Assembly (NCBI GenBank): GCA_039654915.1
Contig: CM077594.1
Location: forward strand, 10,754,001 to 10,818,000
From: Aquilaria yunnanensis
Lineage: Eukaryota > Streptophyta > Magnoliopsida > Malvales > Thymelaeaceae
Direction of reading: 5' to 3'
DNA: 64,000 bases
The notes under the pieces were generated by a model. It saw nothing but the letters and a program-made list of their open reading frames with translations. It was not told the origin of the DNA and searched no databases. Made by a program: the position numbers and the translations under genes. Within the stretch, counting starts at the first letter, position 1; each line of letters starts with the position of its first letter. Below, in pieces: positions 32,071 to 43,809 of the stretch.

Positions 32071-33050
32071 GATAATTGTATTTAACTAAGAAAATGTCTA
32101 TTTCGGTTTGGATCCGGATAAGCTAGTTGGTTGTTCCAGTAACCGAGAAAATTTAGAAGTATTTTTTTCTTATACATTTGGGCTTCTACTGCTATTAGCA
32201 CAGAGTGCTAAATTACACATACACTTATTTTGCCTGTTCTTAGTAGTCATTTGGTTACTATTGTAACGCTTGTGTTCTAGAGGTTAACTGTGAAATTGCA
32301 AACCTTATCTTATTCAACAGCTTCTATATATTTTTTTTAATTTTTTTTGGTTTTGTTGGTTGAAAATGAATCAAACCAAAAAACTTCACTTCGATTTGTG
32401 ATCGGGCTAGGAATTTATTCGTCCTATTTAATTTCTTACCATCTAAAACTGAAAATCAAACAAATCAACTATTTCGATTTGATTTAACCTGAATAAGTCT
32501 TGCTCACCACTAAGAGTTAATTCAAACTATACTAATTAATCAAAGAGCCAAACCTAGCACACGTGCCCTTGGGTCAGTCAGTGGGTCACGCCCTGCCCGG
32601 TCATCGGTCAAACAGTGGTAAACCAAAAAAAACAAATCTTTGAATTCCCACACCAAAATCTAATCCTTGTCCTTTAATACTTGTATTAAATTTAACCTGA
32701 TTATGCTGCCAATCCCTCGTTCTTCTGAATATTCTCCAATACCAATATTATAGGCTAATCATAGTATATTTTACGTTTCTCCCTGTTCTTTATTATTATT
32801 ATTATTATTTTTTATTTTGGAAATCTCAATACTCGACAATGAATTGACATGCATCTAGCGATATTATAAACCCAAAAAAAAATTAACATGATCCATATAT
32901 ATATTTTTGCAATTTATGAATAATAATGGATGCCAGAGGGATCGACTGGATAATCTAAATTACCTGATTACCTTTTTCTATTAACCCACAATTATAAGAC
33001 TCCAGGGGCATTATCATCATTTAACCAAAGGAACAAAAAGAATGAATCGA
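32071..33050. other. Upstream region of the DVL gene
   Basis: AT-rich DNA with a short (ATT)n run at about 32793-32812. No open frame or mobile element with clear ends is seen. Confidence 0.45.
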
Positions 33051-33053
33051 AGT

Positions 33054-33060
33054 TATTTAA
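33054..33060 (+). promoter_or_regulatory. TATA-like box of the DVL gene
   Basis: TATTTAA followed by AGGCCCC, 91 bases before the DVL start codon. The leader between them is GC-balanced and free of upstream ATG codons. Confidence 0.6.
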
Positions 33061-33150
33061 AGGCCCCAGAAGTGCTTGCTCTCTTCATTCGTTAGGCCAA
33101 CCAGAATCTGTCTCAGATTCTTATTAACAGCTCAAGATAGGACTTTAGTG

Positions 33151-33309
33151 ATGAAGCAGAAGGCAGAAACGGGAGCCTGTGCATGGCACGTGCGGGACAC
33201 GTGCAGGGGGTTCGGCCGGAGATGCTCCGGTCTGGTGAAGGAGCAGCGAGCCAGGTTCTATATTCTCCGGCGGTGCGTGATTATGCTTCTCTGCTGGCAC
33301 GAGCCCTAG
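33151..33309 (+). CDS. DEVIL/ROTUNDIFOLIA-like small regulatory peptide (DVL/RTFL family)
   Basis: A single-exon 52-residue protein. The start is the ATG at 33151 (context TTAGTGATGA); no upstream in-frame ATG exists, though the frame is open from 33076. The C-terminal part, residues 28-50 ([20 protein letters not shown] then CWH), is the DVL/RTF domain with its conserved [12 protein letters not shown] and LLCW residues. The N-terminal part, residues 1-27, is short and basic, with a Cys- and Arg-rich segment ([10 protein letters not shown]). DVL/RTFL peptides are plant-specific, act at the plasma membrane and limit polar cell proliferation when overexpressed in Arabidopsis. That function is from family knowledge. 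Two CACGTG motifs (33187, 33199) lie inside the coding sequence. The domain is complete with no break, so this is probably a functional gene. Confidence 0.93.
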   Translation: MKQKAETGACAWHVRDTCRGFGRRCSGLVKEQRARFYILRRCVIMLLCWHEP

Positions 33310-34409
33310 TTAATCAACTCCATTTCTCTGTATTTCTAATTAGAGCTCAATGTGTCAGATCAGATACGTAAAATCGGGAAAAAAAAAAAATGAAGCTCCT
33401 GTCTTGTTTGGTCCATCTTTTTTGTTCTTCTTTCTTTTTTTCTTTCTTCTTTTGTAAGAAAGGTTCTGTGAAAATATATAGTTATATATTGCATATAGAT
33501 CGATCAAAAAGTGGTTCCTTTAAGGTTTTGGGGTTCAGCCTTGTTCTTATTGCTCTCGGTATTTCCCTGAGCTCTTGGATTAGTTTGGCTAATCAAAGTT
33601 TCAGTAATTAACCTTAGATGACGGTCGGAGAAAAGTTTCTAAAAGTAACTTTTAGTGTTAGAAATTCGGAAGTGTCAATTCCATTATTTATAAATTATTC
33701 AAAACTTAAAATGGTGATCTCAAATGTTGTTTTAATTCAAATGAAATCTTCCATCTTCGGGTGAGTATTTACTATGAGATTGTTGGGAAACATGGATGCG
33801 TGAAAGTGACATTAGTCCACTGTAAAATATGAGCAGAAAAATACTATAACAGCAGATTTCTCAGCCTGACAGATTAAATTTCTCTGGCTTAGTTAGGTTA
33901 AAGTTCAGACGAGGGGAAGACCTTTAATTAGGCGAATCTTTTTTTTTGAGCAACTTGTTGTATCGGTTAAAGCTTTGAAGTTGTTATATTACTTGAAGTC
34001 CAACTTCAACTACCAAATAGCTCACTTCTTCCATTGCCTCAAATATGCAACCAGAAAAGAAAAGAAAAGATATATGTTCTTGTCACAGAACATGAGAGCT
34101 CATAAAACATCTTATTGTAGCAGTTTGTTGCTGTCTGGTAACTGCTAAGTAATTATGGTCAAGCAAAGACATTCTCATGCTTCCAGAAAAACCTTCCTTT
34201 TTTCTGTTTCAATTAACGAGGATATGATTGAGCGGAGCCGAGCGTGTGCATGGCTATCAAAGCATACCCAATTTTACAGGGAACATACTAAGCAAGATGG
34301 ACCCTCGAAAACACTAACCAGAAAGGTCACCAAATTTTGGTAGTGAGTCTAATCTGACCCCAATTATCCCCTAATTGAGAGAGCAACCACAACTACATTA
34401 GCTGCGGGA
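33310..34409. other. 3' flank of the DVL gene
   Basis: The sequence soon becomes AT-rich. An A12 run at 33379-33390 and CTTTCTTTTT tracts follow. A plus-strand frame at 33390-33611 (73 residues) has hydrophobic segments but no domain, and most likely lies in the untranslated region. A divergent tRNA-like A/B-box pair near 33955-34015 hints at another SINE but is too weak to call. Confidence 0.4.
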
Positions 34410-34620
34410 TTTTTTTTTTTTGTACTCAGAAACATCATTACAAGTATATTACAGTATAAGAGATTACCTATGAAAATTAAGGAGAAATCTCTTACATATT
34501 GAAACCTGAAAAGTATTGAACTATAATTTGATAGTGTTGATGCATAATGCATCTGGTGAGATTTAATCTTTGATTACGTCTGTGGGTGTCTCAACTCTGA
34601 GCCATTAGGCCAAGTGTTAC
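34410..34620 (-). mobile_element. tRNA-derived SINE (family copy C)
   Basis: On the minus strand it starts with TTGGCCTAATGGCTCAGAG (A-box-like, complement near 34597-34615) and a B-box-like GATTAAATCTCACC. It continues with TATACTTGTAATGATGTTTC and ends in an A12 tail (T-run at 34410-34421). The tail matches copy B (TATACTTGAATGATATTTC). Confidence 0.6.
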
Positions 34621-34621
34621 A

Positions 34622-35581
34622 GACTAGTTGCAGGAATTAAACCTCCAACAAAATCATCCCCGGTAAGTGAGAAGATCAAGTGGAGGAACGTCAATTTAAG
34701 AAGTTCTTTTGCACCAGCCAATTCCCGATAGCTCATAAACAATTATAATTGAATATTAGGTGGCATGATACACTAACACAATTAATGCCTGGCTACATCC
34801 ATATTCTTTTAAGTCCAACTTATAAATAATGTTGATTGTGGCATAACATTCTACTCACTTATAATTAGTGTTGATTGTGGTCCCTAGAATTGTGTTTGTG
34901 CCCGTATGTGAAATGTGTGCAAGTGGGAGGGGTCAAATGTTTAAAGAATGGGACCATGGAAATGCTCCTCTTAAAGCAGAAGACAAGATAGGTATCTAGC
35001 CTATGGCCATTCCCTTTGCGACAGGACAATCCTCATGTGAAGTTCTCTAGTTTCTAGTCTGTTGCATGCATGTCTCCATAAAACGTAGGTAGTAAATTTT
35101 CATTATTTACTTGCGAGTACAGTATACACAAATATAAAATTAGAAGTACTTATTAGTTATTTCCCCCAACATGGTAACTACCGCACAAGAGAGGTAAGAT
35201 CAATTTAAGGTCACAAGAGGTCAGGTGAAAGAGAGAGTCGTATATGCTAGCAAAGTGAGCTGTTAATTTCATTGCCTTTTATGTGTGTTGGGATAAACTT
35301 TGTTTTTGCAAGGTAAATATTTCTTCGGTTCCTGACTTCCTGTGTAATGTCACCTCAAGATGTAGCTTTTCCAGGAGTTATCGTTATAAAAGTTGAAAAT
35401 TTGGTCTTTGATGGTTACGTAAATATTTTAAGCTCTCTATGGAAAATGTAATTTGAAATATGTAGGCCAAAAGAATTCACGTGTGTGTTCGAAATGAAAG
35501 CTTTTGAATGATTTTTTAGAGGAAAAATCCAAGATTTACGAAATAATACTTTTAATTTTCTGAGAGTTGTGCTAAACAAAA
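34622..35581. other. Intergenic, nothing recognised
   Basis: No domain-bearing frame, terminal repeats or RNA genes. The minus-strand 60-codon frame at 35415-35597 shows no homology that I recognise. Confidence 0.45.
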
Positions 35582-36282
35582 GGCTATAGTGAACCAAAAG
35601 TCCTTCAACTTGGCTAACTCGTACGAGTTAGTCCCTCAACTCCAGCTCAGTCTATTCAAGTCATCAAACTTTGAGAAATTGTACAAGTTAGTCTGAGACA
35701 CCTCATATTGTTAGGGAAATGATTTGCAATTCCTAATCTCTTTTTTGTCCAAACTTAGGTAACTAATACATTTTTTATTGTTTTTTTTAGAAAAAATAAA
35801 TTCATTAAAGCTCAACCTCAAGTACAAAAATACACCCAGGCATCTCTAAGGGAAAAAAAAAGGAAACAAAATCATAAATTTAAGATCCATTTACACCAGC
35901 TAGATGCTAACAATTGGGGAATTAGAACACAAAACATTCAAATGCAAAAATCTACTTTAACCTGCTCAACAACCTCTGCATAAGTCCTAGGTTTTTGCCC
36001 ATGGAACCTTTTGTTTGTTTTTAACCAAACATGGTAGAGCACTGCAAGGAAACCAACTTTACAAATCCTTTGAAATAGTTGCCTACCCCTTAAAGCCAAA
36101 AGATAGCCTCTCTATTTCTAAACATTACGAGCAACTATCTTCATATTCATCCAGTATAAGGCAGAAAACCATACCTATTGAAAGAATAGACAGGAAACAA
36201 TTAAGTGTTTTATAGTCTCTTCTGCCTTTTCACATAGAATGCATTTATTGGCTAAAGAAATACCCCATGATTTTAGCATAGC

Positions 36283-36813
36283 CTACATTGGGAGGCCATT
36301 ATGCATCATCAACCAGTACATCATTTTGTGTTTCAGTATTGCTAAGGTTTCCCAACAAATATGAAACCAAACTTCACTAGAATGTTTGAAGTGAAACATA
36401 TCATATGCCAGCACCTGAAGTTTAGCAAAAGAAGAAGTTAAGTCCATTATAGCTTTTGCAGTGCCAATAGATTCAATCTTTGAATAGAACAAGGTCCACA
36501 CCTTCAAAATATTCTGCTAAACCATATAATTAATTGATATCATCCTTGAATCCTGAATATCTTTACCTTTTAAATAGTAGGCATTGACAAATTTGACCCA
36601 CAACACATATAGCCCAAAGAATTTGAAGAATGAAAGCTTAGTTCTAAGCTTGAAGCTGCTTAGCTCCCGAACCGCATCCTTATTCAGTAAGGTAACTTTC
36701 TGCCAAGCAACAAGGGAGCAAGATTTTGCATGAGATTTTCCATTTGAAAGAAAGGTTTTACATCTAGCTTCAATATTTTTCAGCACACTATTAGGAAGCA
36801 CAAAAATAAACAA
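36283..36813 (-). pseudogene. LINE polyprotein C-terminal region (post-RT)
   Basis: Two adjacent minus-strand frames (36517-36813 and 36283-36507) contain LPNSVLKNIEARCKTFL, LVAWQKVTLLNKD and a following WLMMHNGL segment. These match the region after the reverse transcriptase in plant L1-type LINEs (the 'lP..v...ie...r.FlW' and 'vaW..v..pk..GGLg' blocks and the start of the zf-RVT part). Stops separate the two frames and several conserved residues are altered. Confidence 0.75.
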
Positions 36814-37193
36814 ATAAAAAATTGGTATATTTTTTAAGAATCTAAGAGACTAACTGCCATCTTCCAGCATAAGAAAGATTTTTAGCACTTCAGGCATCTA
36901 TTCTGCTAATGATCTTGTCCATTAGCCCATCTTAATCTTTACTCCACAGCCTCAAGGAATTGATAAAAACTCCCAAATAACAAAATAGGATTGACCCCTC
37001 TTTAAACTTTAACTGTTAAAAAATGAGATGTTTAACTAAGTCATCAACACCCCTAAAACAAATTTTAGTTTTCTCCTAGCTTTGGTTCAAACCTGAAAGC
37101 TCTGCAAACTTCAACACAAACTTCCACAAAATGTTAATAACTAAACATCACCTTAACAAAACTGGTGCATGTTATCAACGAAGGCCAAATAGG

Positions 37194-37805
37194 TCATATT
37201 TTGATGAGAACATTTTGGTGAAAGTGAAAACCTGTAACCCGGTGGATGTTTTTAATATATCTTATGAACACTTCAATACAAACAACAAAAATGCAAGGTG
37301 AAAGGGACTCTCCCTGTCTTAAACCTTTTCTTCCTTTAAAGAAACCCTCCACAAAGGCATTTAAACAAATAAAAAACATAGGGGTTGAAACACAGGTCAT
37401 AATTTAGGAGATAAATTGATTAGGAAATTGGAAAGCTCATAAAGAATCTTAAAAAACTTCCAATGGACTGAGTCATAGGCTTTTCTAATGTCCAAGTAGT
37501 TCATACATTTAGGAGAGACAACTTTTAGAATAATGCTTGAAAAGCTCACTGCCTAATAAAATGTTCTAAAAAATGGATCTACCACTAATAAACGCTGCTT
37601 GAATAAGACTTATAATAGTTTTCAGCATTTGCCTCATGCAATTAGCTAGCACCTTTATTATGCATTTATACAAAACATTGCAACAAGCAATAGGACAAAA
37701 CTCTCTAACCTCCTTAGCCTCATGATTTTTTGGAATAAGAACTATGTTTGTAGCATTAAGAGCTTTCAATAACTTACCAGAGAGGAAGAATTCCATGACA
37801 GCCAA
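37194..37805 (-). pseudogene. LINE reverse transcriptase fragments
   Basis: The minus-strand frame 37566-37805 contains ATNIVLIPK, EFCPIACCNVLYKCI and IQAAFISGRSI, the fingers blocks of plant LINE reverse transcriptase. The frame 37194-37400 contains GFFKGRKGLRQGESLSPCIF, the block after the catalytic strand region (family consensus GLRQGDPLSP; here E replaces D). Intervening codons are broken by stops, so no active enzyme is encoded. Confidence 0.85.
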
Positions 37806-38375
37806 TTTTGTCCCAAACTATGCAAGCTATGAACCAATCCTAGCCTAGAGCACTATTTATGGAAATGGACCATAGAGCTTCTTTGTTTTCTTGGCAAGTA
37901 ATTGGCCTAATCAAATCTTCTTGCTTCTCCTTAGAAAGACATCTAGTTTTCTAGATAATTTTTAGATTTAGCTGACAAGAAATATTGTTCTTGGAACCTA
38001 ACAAATTTCTATAGAAGTCTAAGAAAGCCTTTGCTACCTACTGATGATCCATTTTCACATTCCCTATAAGATCTTCCATTTCCCAAATCTTGGCCATAGC
38101 TCTAACTTGCTACATCTTAGCATGGAAATACTTTGTGTTCACATTTGCCTCTTTAATCCATGTTACCTTAGTTTTTTGCTTATAAAAGCTCCAACTTCCC
38201 TCTCTTTTCCAATTAAGTCTTGATTCTTCTTGTCCACCTGGAGCAAGTTTTGAATCTTAAAGTGCTTTTTTCTAGCCTTTTTCACTCTCTATTGAACATC
38301 AGAATATTTGACTTGATGTAGCTTTTTCAACCGTTACTTAATTTTTTAAAGCTTCACTACCAATTGATACATTTT

Positions 38376-38790
38376 TTATCCCCAAACCTCAAAGTTTAGC
38401 CCCTCATCCACACAGGACTCAAAGTTAGCATTGTTAATCCATATGTTTAAAAATCTAAAATGGTTCCTTTTATGAATCATTTCAACATGAATATTGACCA
38501 CCATAGGTGAGTGGGTAAAGATCATAGGACTCAAGAAATTAACTTGAGTATCCAAAAAGACTTGCAGCCAAGGCATGTTGAACATCACTCTATCAAGCTT
38601 GCTCCAGACTGCAATATAATAATCTTGTTGGTTATACCAGGTAAACACACTTCCACTAAAAGGGAAATCTTTTAACCCTAATTTATCAAAGCAGTTTTTA
38701 ATATTTGCAATTTCCATATCAGTGACTGAATTGGGGCTATCATGCTTAGATTTCCTCTTAACTACATTGAAGTCACCCATAACATTCTAA
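38376..38790 (-). pseudogene. LINE endonuclease C-terminal fragment
   Basis: A 134-codon minus-strand frame starting MGDFNVV, the conserved GDFN block of the endonuclease/exonuclease/phosphatase fold. It continues with FTWYNQQ, WSKLDRVMFN and WLQVFLDTQ, and a MIFTHSPMV block where the family has an SDH(S/C)P motif; here D is replaced, so the catalytic site is damaged. The N-terminal half further upstream (39000-38790) is decayed. Confidence 0.8.
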
Positions 38791-39382
38791 GGCCCAGGCA
38801 CATTATAGGCTTTTAATCCTTTCAAGAGGAGTTTCATATCCTTTTTAGCATTAAAGCCATAAACAAAGGTATCGACTACTCCTATGTTAGCATTGACTTT
38901 CATGTTACCTATGATCCATTAGGCAACAATGTCAGTCACCTCTACGTTAAGGCCAGCCTTTCATAATTGAATGATTATGCCATCCCCATATGTTGCATGG
39001 TTTCTCTAGTCGGCCTAAGTCCTCTGTTAGCATTTAACTAGTTCTATTATCTTTCCTTCTACCCTCTAAAATGGCCAAAATTTGAATTTTATCTACATAT
39101 TCAAATTTTAAAATTTTGTATAACTTCAGAAGCTTGCAACAACCTCTCACATTCTAGCAGCAATGACCAGTTGAGAGTTGGAAGCAAATCTCCTTTATCC
39201 ACTCTTCTTTACTGGAGTAAAAGAAGTAGGCTTATTACTTGTTTATTCCATAACATCATCTTTTTTCCCTAAAGATTGAAAATAATAGAAAAATTAATCA
39301 TCACTTTGCCAATAGCTAGTTTACTTAGATTCATCCTTGGAGCCACTGTTGAGGTAAATTGAGTCTATTTGTTACCGCTCTC

Positions 39383-39763
39383 TCATTCCATAATAGGTTT
39401 TTGGACAACTACACTATCCTTGTCTTGAACCTGCTTATGAGCCCATTGCTTCCGTACCTTATCACTTGGTTGAACCACCTTCTTCCTTCTATAGTCATCC
39501 AAGTTATGGCCCAACATATTGCATTTAGTACAATACTTCAGAAGCTTTTCATAGGAAAATGAAACTTCCACCTGAGACCCATTTGGCATTTTGACTTCAA
39601 TGAACATTGGTGGTGGTTTAGCCACATCAACCTCCACCAAAACTTGAGCATAAGAGATCCTATCTTTTGTAGCTGTTAATTTGTTTGTTACAAAAGGAAG
39701 ACCCATCTGAGACCTATTTTTTACTGTTTTTGTCCATGTATATGTTAAATTATTTAGTTTCAT
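39383..39763 (-). pseudogene. LINE ORF1-like DUF4283/zinc-knuckle fragment
   Basis: A 126-codon minus-strand frame reading GLPFVTNKLTATKDRISYAQ then VLVEVDVAKP, and YEKLLKYCTKCNMLGHNLDD. This is the arrangement of plant LINE ORF1 proteins (DUF4283 followed by a zf-CCHC_4-type knuckle, CX2CX4HX4C). The last zinc ligand position is occupied by Y/R rather than C (HNLDDYRRK), so the knuckle is probably non-functional. Confidence 0.75.
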
Positions 39764-39770
39764 GTGTTTT

Positions 39771-40427
39771 CATTATTTGTGTAAGTACTATATGATTGAT
39801 AATATTTTATAGAAACACTTAAAGATTTTTTACAGCTAAAGAATCATAAACTAAGAAAAATTATTATCATTAATTGGTTAATTAAAGAGTTTAAACCAAT
39901 TAATTTTCAAACATAATTAATGAATTAGTTTGATACTCATTATGTTGTTATTATAATAAAATATTGTCTAAAGTTTTTTGTTTGAGTAATTATTATATTA
40001 TTAGTAATATTTTTACAAGATTTTGAATACTAATTATATAGTGAAGAGTTATAAGGTTTTAAAAAAAATTATTATAAATTACGAAAAAAATACAAAATGA
40101 ATTCCAACATAATTATTTAGTTTGAGAGATATTTATTATTAGACAAAATTGAAGTTGGTTTCTATATGAATGCATATGATAATGCAATGTAAACTAAAGT
40201 TTTGGCCCATTATATTATATTGGAACACGTTGTGATAATACCAGAAAAAAGGTATAGAGATAAAGACACTAATAGTATTAAAGTTAGCATGATTAATTTG
40301 TTTAATTGTAAAAAACTATTGAAAATAGATAAAAAGTAATTTTATGCAATATGCATATACATACTCACAAACAAAAACATGATTACTTATACATCACTAA
40401 AATTTTGCCTAAATTGGAACTTAAAAC
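39771..40427. other. AT-rich spacer between LINE copies
   Basis: Very AT-rich, with no frame, terminal repeats or domain seen. Confidence 0.45.
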
Positions 40428-41950
40428 TATTTTTTTTTTCAACACTAATGCAAGAATTTATTAAAAGTAAAGTGAAGATACAAACATCATCTTAGAGTAA
40501 AAGATGATGGAGCAATCTCCCTAGAACCCAAAGAACCTAAAACTAGATTGAGCTTACAAAAATAAATGCCTAAAGCTACAAATAAAACCCTAGACTATAT
40601 CACAGAACCCAAGCTCAAAAGAAAGCCCACACTTTAACCCAAAAGCCAAAAAAAAAAAAATGAAAATAAATAGCCCTATCTTAGGGGAAAATGAAATATT
40701 GATCAGTTCTTTTATAGTATTTTAACCCCTTATTCCAATCTTTCTAATTTATAATTCAATGCCAAACTTTTTGGCCATACACTCATTTTTTTTTGCCCCC
40801 TCCCCTACTCCTTTACCCTATCAAAATTCTCCAAAATAGTTAATCCAAGCTCTTTACATCCATCAAATGCCTCTATCAAATGAAACCATATATCCAATAT
40901 TATCTTGTTTAGAAACCACCCCAAAATTAGCCTTATTAATGTTTACCTTTTGCTAAAAGAAACTGGCCTACTTAAATCACCTTTTATTGATCCAATAGTC
41001 TCTAAAGAGTATTCATTACAATGTATTACCAAGTCAGTCCCAAAGTCTTAGGTCCATCCTTTTTTATCTGGTCTAACTCCACTAGATTTAGATTTCGTGA
41101 AAGCTTAATCCCATTCTTCTGCAACCTACCACCACCATCAAGAGAAGAGTCAACTGACACCCTGCCAAGCTGCCACTGCCACCATGGCTTACCTCCTACG
41201 ACCTGCCACCACTCTTATCATCTCTGATGACAAGCCGCATTGCTCTTTCTCCAGAATCCACGAAGTTAAGTTGTCGCCACACCTATTCCCAAACACCTTC
41301 TTTGATATCTGACACATCTGCCCGCCATCATCAGTTGCATCTCTAAATGGAAAACCACCATTTAACAACATCGTCTCTTTATCGGTCACACCTTTTACTA
41401 CTAAGTGTTATTCTCTATCTAATCGGACATGGTTTTCCTCATTCCCAGCGAGACAACTAACCCTTGTGTCTTTTGTATGGTTGATTCTTTGTCACCAAAA
41501 GTCCATCATTCAAGCTTGAAACCCTGATGATTATTGTCTGCTATTGTATTAAATTTCTGTCCCGAGTACGAGTTACTATTTCCTGTTACATCATTTGACA
41601 AAGCACCCAACAATTGTAAAAATCTCCTTCACCCGGAAGAATTTCTTCCTTTAGGAAAAATAATTCTCAAAAGCCTAGATTTTGTTTCTTCCACCAATTC
41701 AAGAAATTTGACACACTCATTCACTTTCATTCCAAAGAATAAAACCCTATCAAAAGATCCATATTGAAGTTGCCTTAATCCCTGAAATGCGTTATCAGAA
41801 AAAATGTCTGCAATTTGAAATGAACCACATGGTTTCTTTACTTCTAAGGTCAATTGATCTTTAATTTCCATGACTGATTTCAATAATGCGAATAATATTC
41901 TCAAACTTCCGCCGCTCAACTTGTAAATAAAATTATTTTTGCTCAACAGG
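40428..41950 (-). mobile_element. Second LINE-like copy, decayed (ORF1 part and 3' end)
   Basis: The low end has a T-run (40428-40438) followed by TTCAACACTAATGCAAGAATTT, which on the minus strand reads as a LINE 3' end with A tail. Frames at 41629-41946 and 41189-41389 (minus) contain SFDRVLFFGMKVNECVKFLE and IIFPKGRNSSG. The latter would continue with RRFLQLLG after a TGA stop (a TGG-to-TGA change), resembling the PEGR..GW..F block of ORF1-like proteins of plant LINEs. The assignment is by motif only. Confidence 0.5.
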
Positions 41951-42659
41951 AATAAAAACTTCAGTGCTAAATCTCATCTCTAAAAAATTTTCAAAAAAAT
42001 TTGAAAGCTTCTCTTTCTAGAACCTTCCCTTAGGTAAATAATGAATCTAACATTATTGAAACTTAACATTACTAGAATCCCACAAATTACTTATATAATA
42101 TGGTTAAAAAAGTCACTTTGAAATTTATTATTTTTCACTTTGGAAAAATTATATATACATCGTGTAACATTGAAAGTAAAATAAAATACACTATATTATA
42201 AGAAACATCAAAATATAATTTAGTATATGAAAAAGGGGCATTAAACATTTCTAAGTTTCATATAAGAGATCATTCCTTTTAATTTTTAATATTTTTTATT
42301 TTTTTTACTTCCTAGAGTAAAAATATTAAAAACTATGAAAAATAAAGTAACTCATAAAAGTATTCTAAAAGCATTTTTCAAGGTAATTAATTCATCAAGT
42401 TTTGATTTCTATAAATCTTTAGTAAATCAATATAAATAAAAATAAGAACTTCTAGTTATATCTTAAAAAACTCTATCAAGTATACCAGAAGCTAGTTTTA
42501 GTCAATTTTTTACAAAAATATTATTTAATAATAATAGAAATGACATGTACTTAAATAGATTTTGCCTGTTTTTAGCCTAAAATGAACGACAATTACCTAA
42601 ACATGAACAAAGGACGCATTTAGGATTAGTTTCAAATTTTTTCATAATATCATGAGTTG
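41951..42659. other. AT-rich DNA, nothing recognised
   Basis: No frames with domains and no terminal repeats apart from the start of the inverted arm at 42660. Confidence 0.45.
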
Positions 42660-43074
42660 GCTTGGCCAAACTCATATCATTTTTCAAAGTTTGAGGTCTT
42701 AAACATATCGAGTTTGAGTTCAAGGACTAACTCACACAAGTTAGCAAAGTTGGAGAGCTGTTGATGCATTTAGGGCAAAGAAATACAAGCTTCAAGTGGT
42801 ATTAAGGCTAATTAAAATATTCATCCTTTAGCTCTTCCTAATTGCACTTCTACCCCTACAAGCTTCAAAATGTTACATAACTATCCTTAAACTATTATAC
42901 CAATGTTGCAATCACCTGGTGTTGTTGTTTCAAGGGAATACAAGACAACCTTAATCCAAGTATTGAACTAGCTTCTTGCCAATGCTCTTGCTTGAGCTAT
43001 TTTAGTTAAAAACTACTCTTGTACATCTCATCCTCAAACTACAATTAAAGGTGCATTTTCATCTCTAAACAAAT

Positions 43075-43463
43075 TGTTAGGTTATTGGCCCAAATTCAAA
43101 GAAGATAAAAACTTGAAATTGTTACTAATTCAATTTATTTTAGGATTAGGTTTATGTTTTTGTTTAAGATTTGGTTTTAGTTTTCCTATTTGTTTGGGAT
43201 TTACTTTGTTTATTTTGATATGGTTTAGGTTTTTTGTATGGCGTATAAAAAACTTGTTATGTTAGAATTTTGATGGATGGAAGAAAAGTATGTTTGCTGT
43301 GTTATGAGGCTTGAAAAATAGTAAAGAATAAGAGTTTGAGAGAACTGGTATGTGTAATTATTTTTTAGTTTTAATAGTGGAATGACCATGGAATCGTCAT
43401 AGTTGGAAGAAAAAAAATTACTTCTTGTTCTACTTGTTTTCTTTTTTCGGCTTCCACCTAACA
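43075..43463 (+). repeat. 5' LTR of the Copia element
   Basis: 389 bp with TG...CA ends. It contains TTTGTTTGGGATTTA and TTTTGATATGGTTTAGG, which are also present in the right LTR and, inverted, in the miniature element at 26894-28507. CGTATAAAAAAC near 43243 may be its TATA box. Confidence 0.85.
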
Positions 43464-43465
43464 AG

Positions 43466-43481
43466 TGGAATCAAAGCTTGG
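43466..43481 (+). other. Copia primer-binding site
   Basis: TGGAATCAAAGCTTGG, two bases after the LTR end, matches the usual plant Copia initiator-methionine-tRNA site TGGTATCAGAGC at 10 of 12 positions. Confidence 0.8.
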
Positions 43482-43809
43482 TTCAAGATAGATGTGATAT
43501 CAAGTTTTCAGATTGATTGTTTTGATAGATCCAAAGATTTTAGTTTTTGAAAGTGCATGGTGATGAATATGCTAATTCAATAGAAACTTTGATATGTGTT
43601 TGGGAAAACCAAGCCTAAATCTATACCGGATGTAAGGTGGAAAAAGATGGAACAGATATCAGTGAGTATGATTAGATTGGCTCTTGCACCTTGACTCAAG
43701 TATGATGTGTTGAACAAAATCTCTCTAATAAAATTGATGGATAAGCTTGAAGGTAAATATATGTCAAAGTCTATTACAAATAAGTTATGCTTGAAAAGGT
43801 AATTAGATG

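Larger units (their letters stand above)
35771..39770 (-). mobile_element. L1-type LINE retrotransposon, decayed, near full length
   Basis: In minus-strand order there are an ORF1-like nucleic-acid-binding region, an endonuclease, a reverse transcriptase and a C-terminal region, then an A-rich 3' end (T-rich 35771-35790 on the plus strand). Each is described separately. All frames are broken by stops and shifts, so the copy is dead. Target duplications could not be found at either end. Confidence 0.85.
35582..42776. mobile_element. Possible large MULE-like element defined by ~110-bp inverted arms, filled with LINE copies
   Basis: The left arm at 35582-35695 (AAGTCCTTCAACTTGGCTAA, CGTACGAGTTAGTCC, TCATCAAACTTTGAGAAATT) is the inverted counterpart of the right arm at 42660-42776 (TTTTCAAAGTTTGAGGTC, GGACTAACTCACACAAGTTA, GCAAAGTTGGAGAGCTGTTG). 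The arms are diverged and no good 9-bp target duplication was found (TAAACAAAA versus AAAGAAATA). Between them lie two minus-strand LINE copies, which would be later insertions. The alternative is two independent solo arms of one repeat family in opposite orientation. Confidence 0.5.

Noticed and set aside
33390..33611. 73-residue hydrophobic open frame just after the DVL gene
   Set aside because: It starts right after an A12 run, is driven by a CTTTCTTTTT tract, and shows no domain or promoter. Most likely untranslated-region sequence.
33955..34060. Further SINE suggested by TCGGTTAAAGC and GAAGTCCAACTTCAAC
   Set aside because: Box matches are poor and no A tail or shared body was found.
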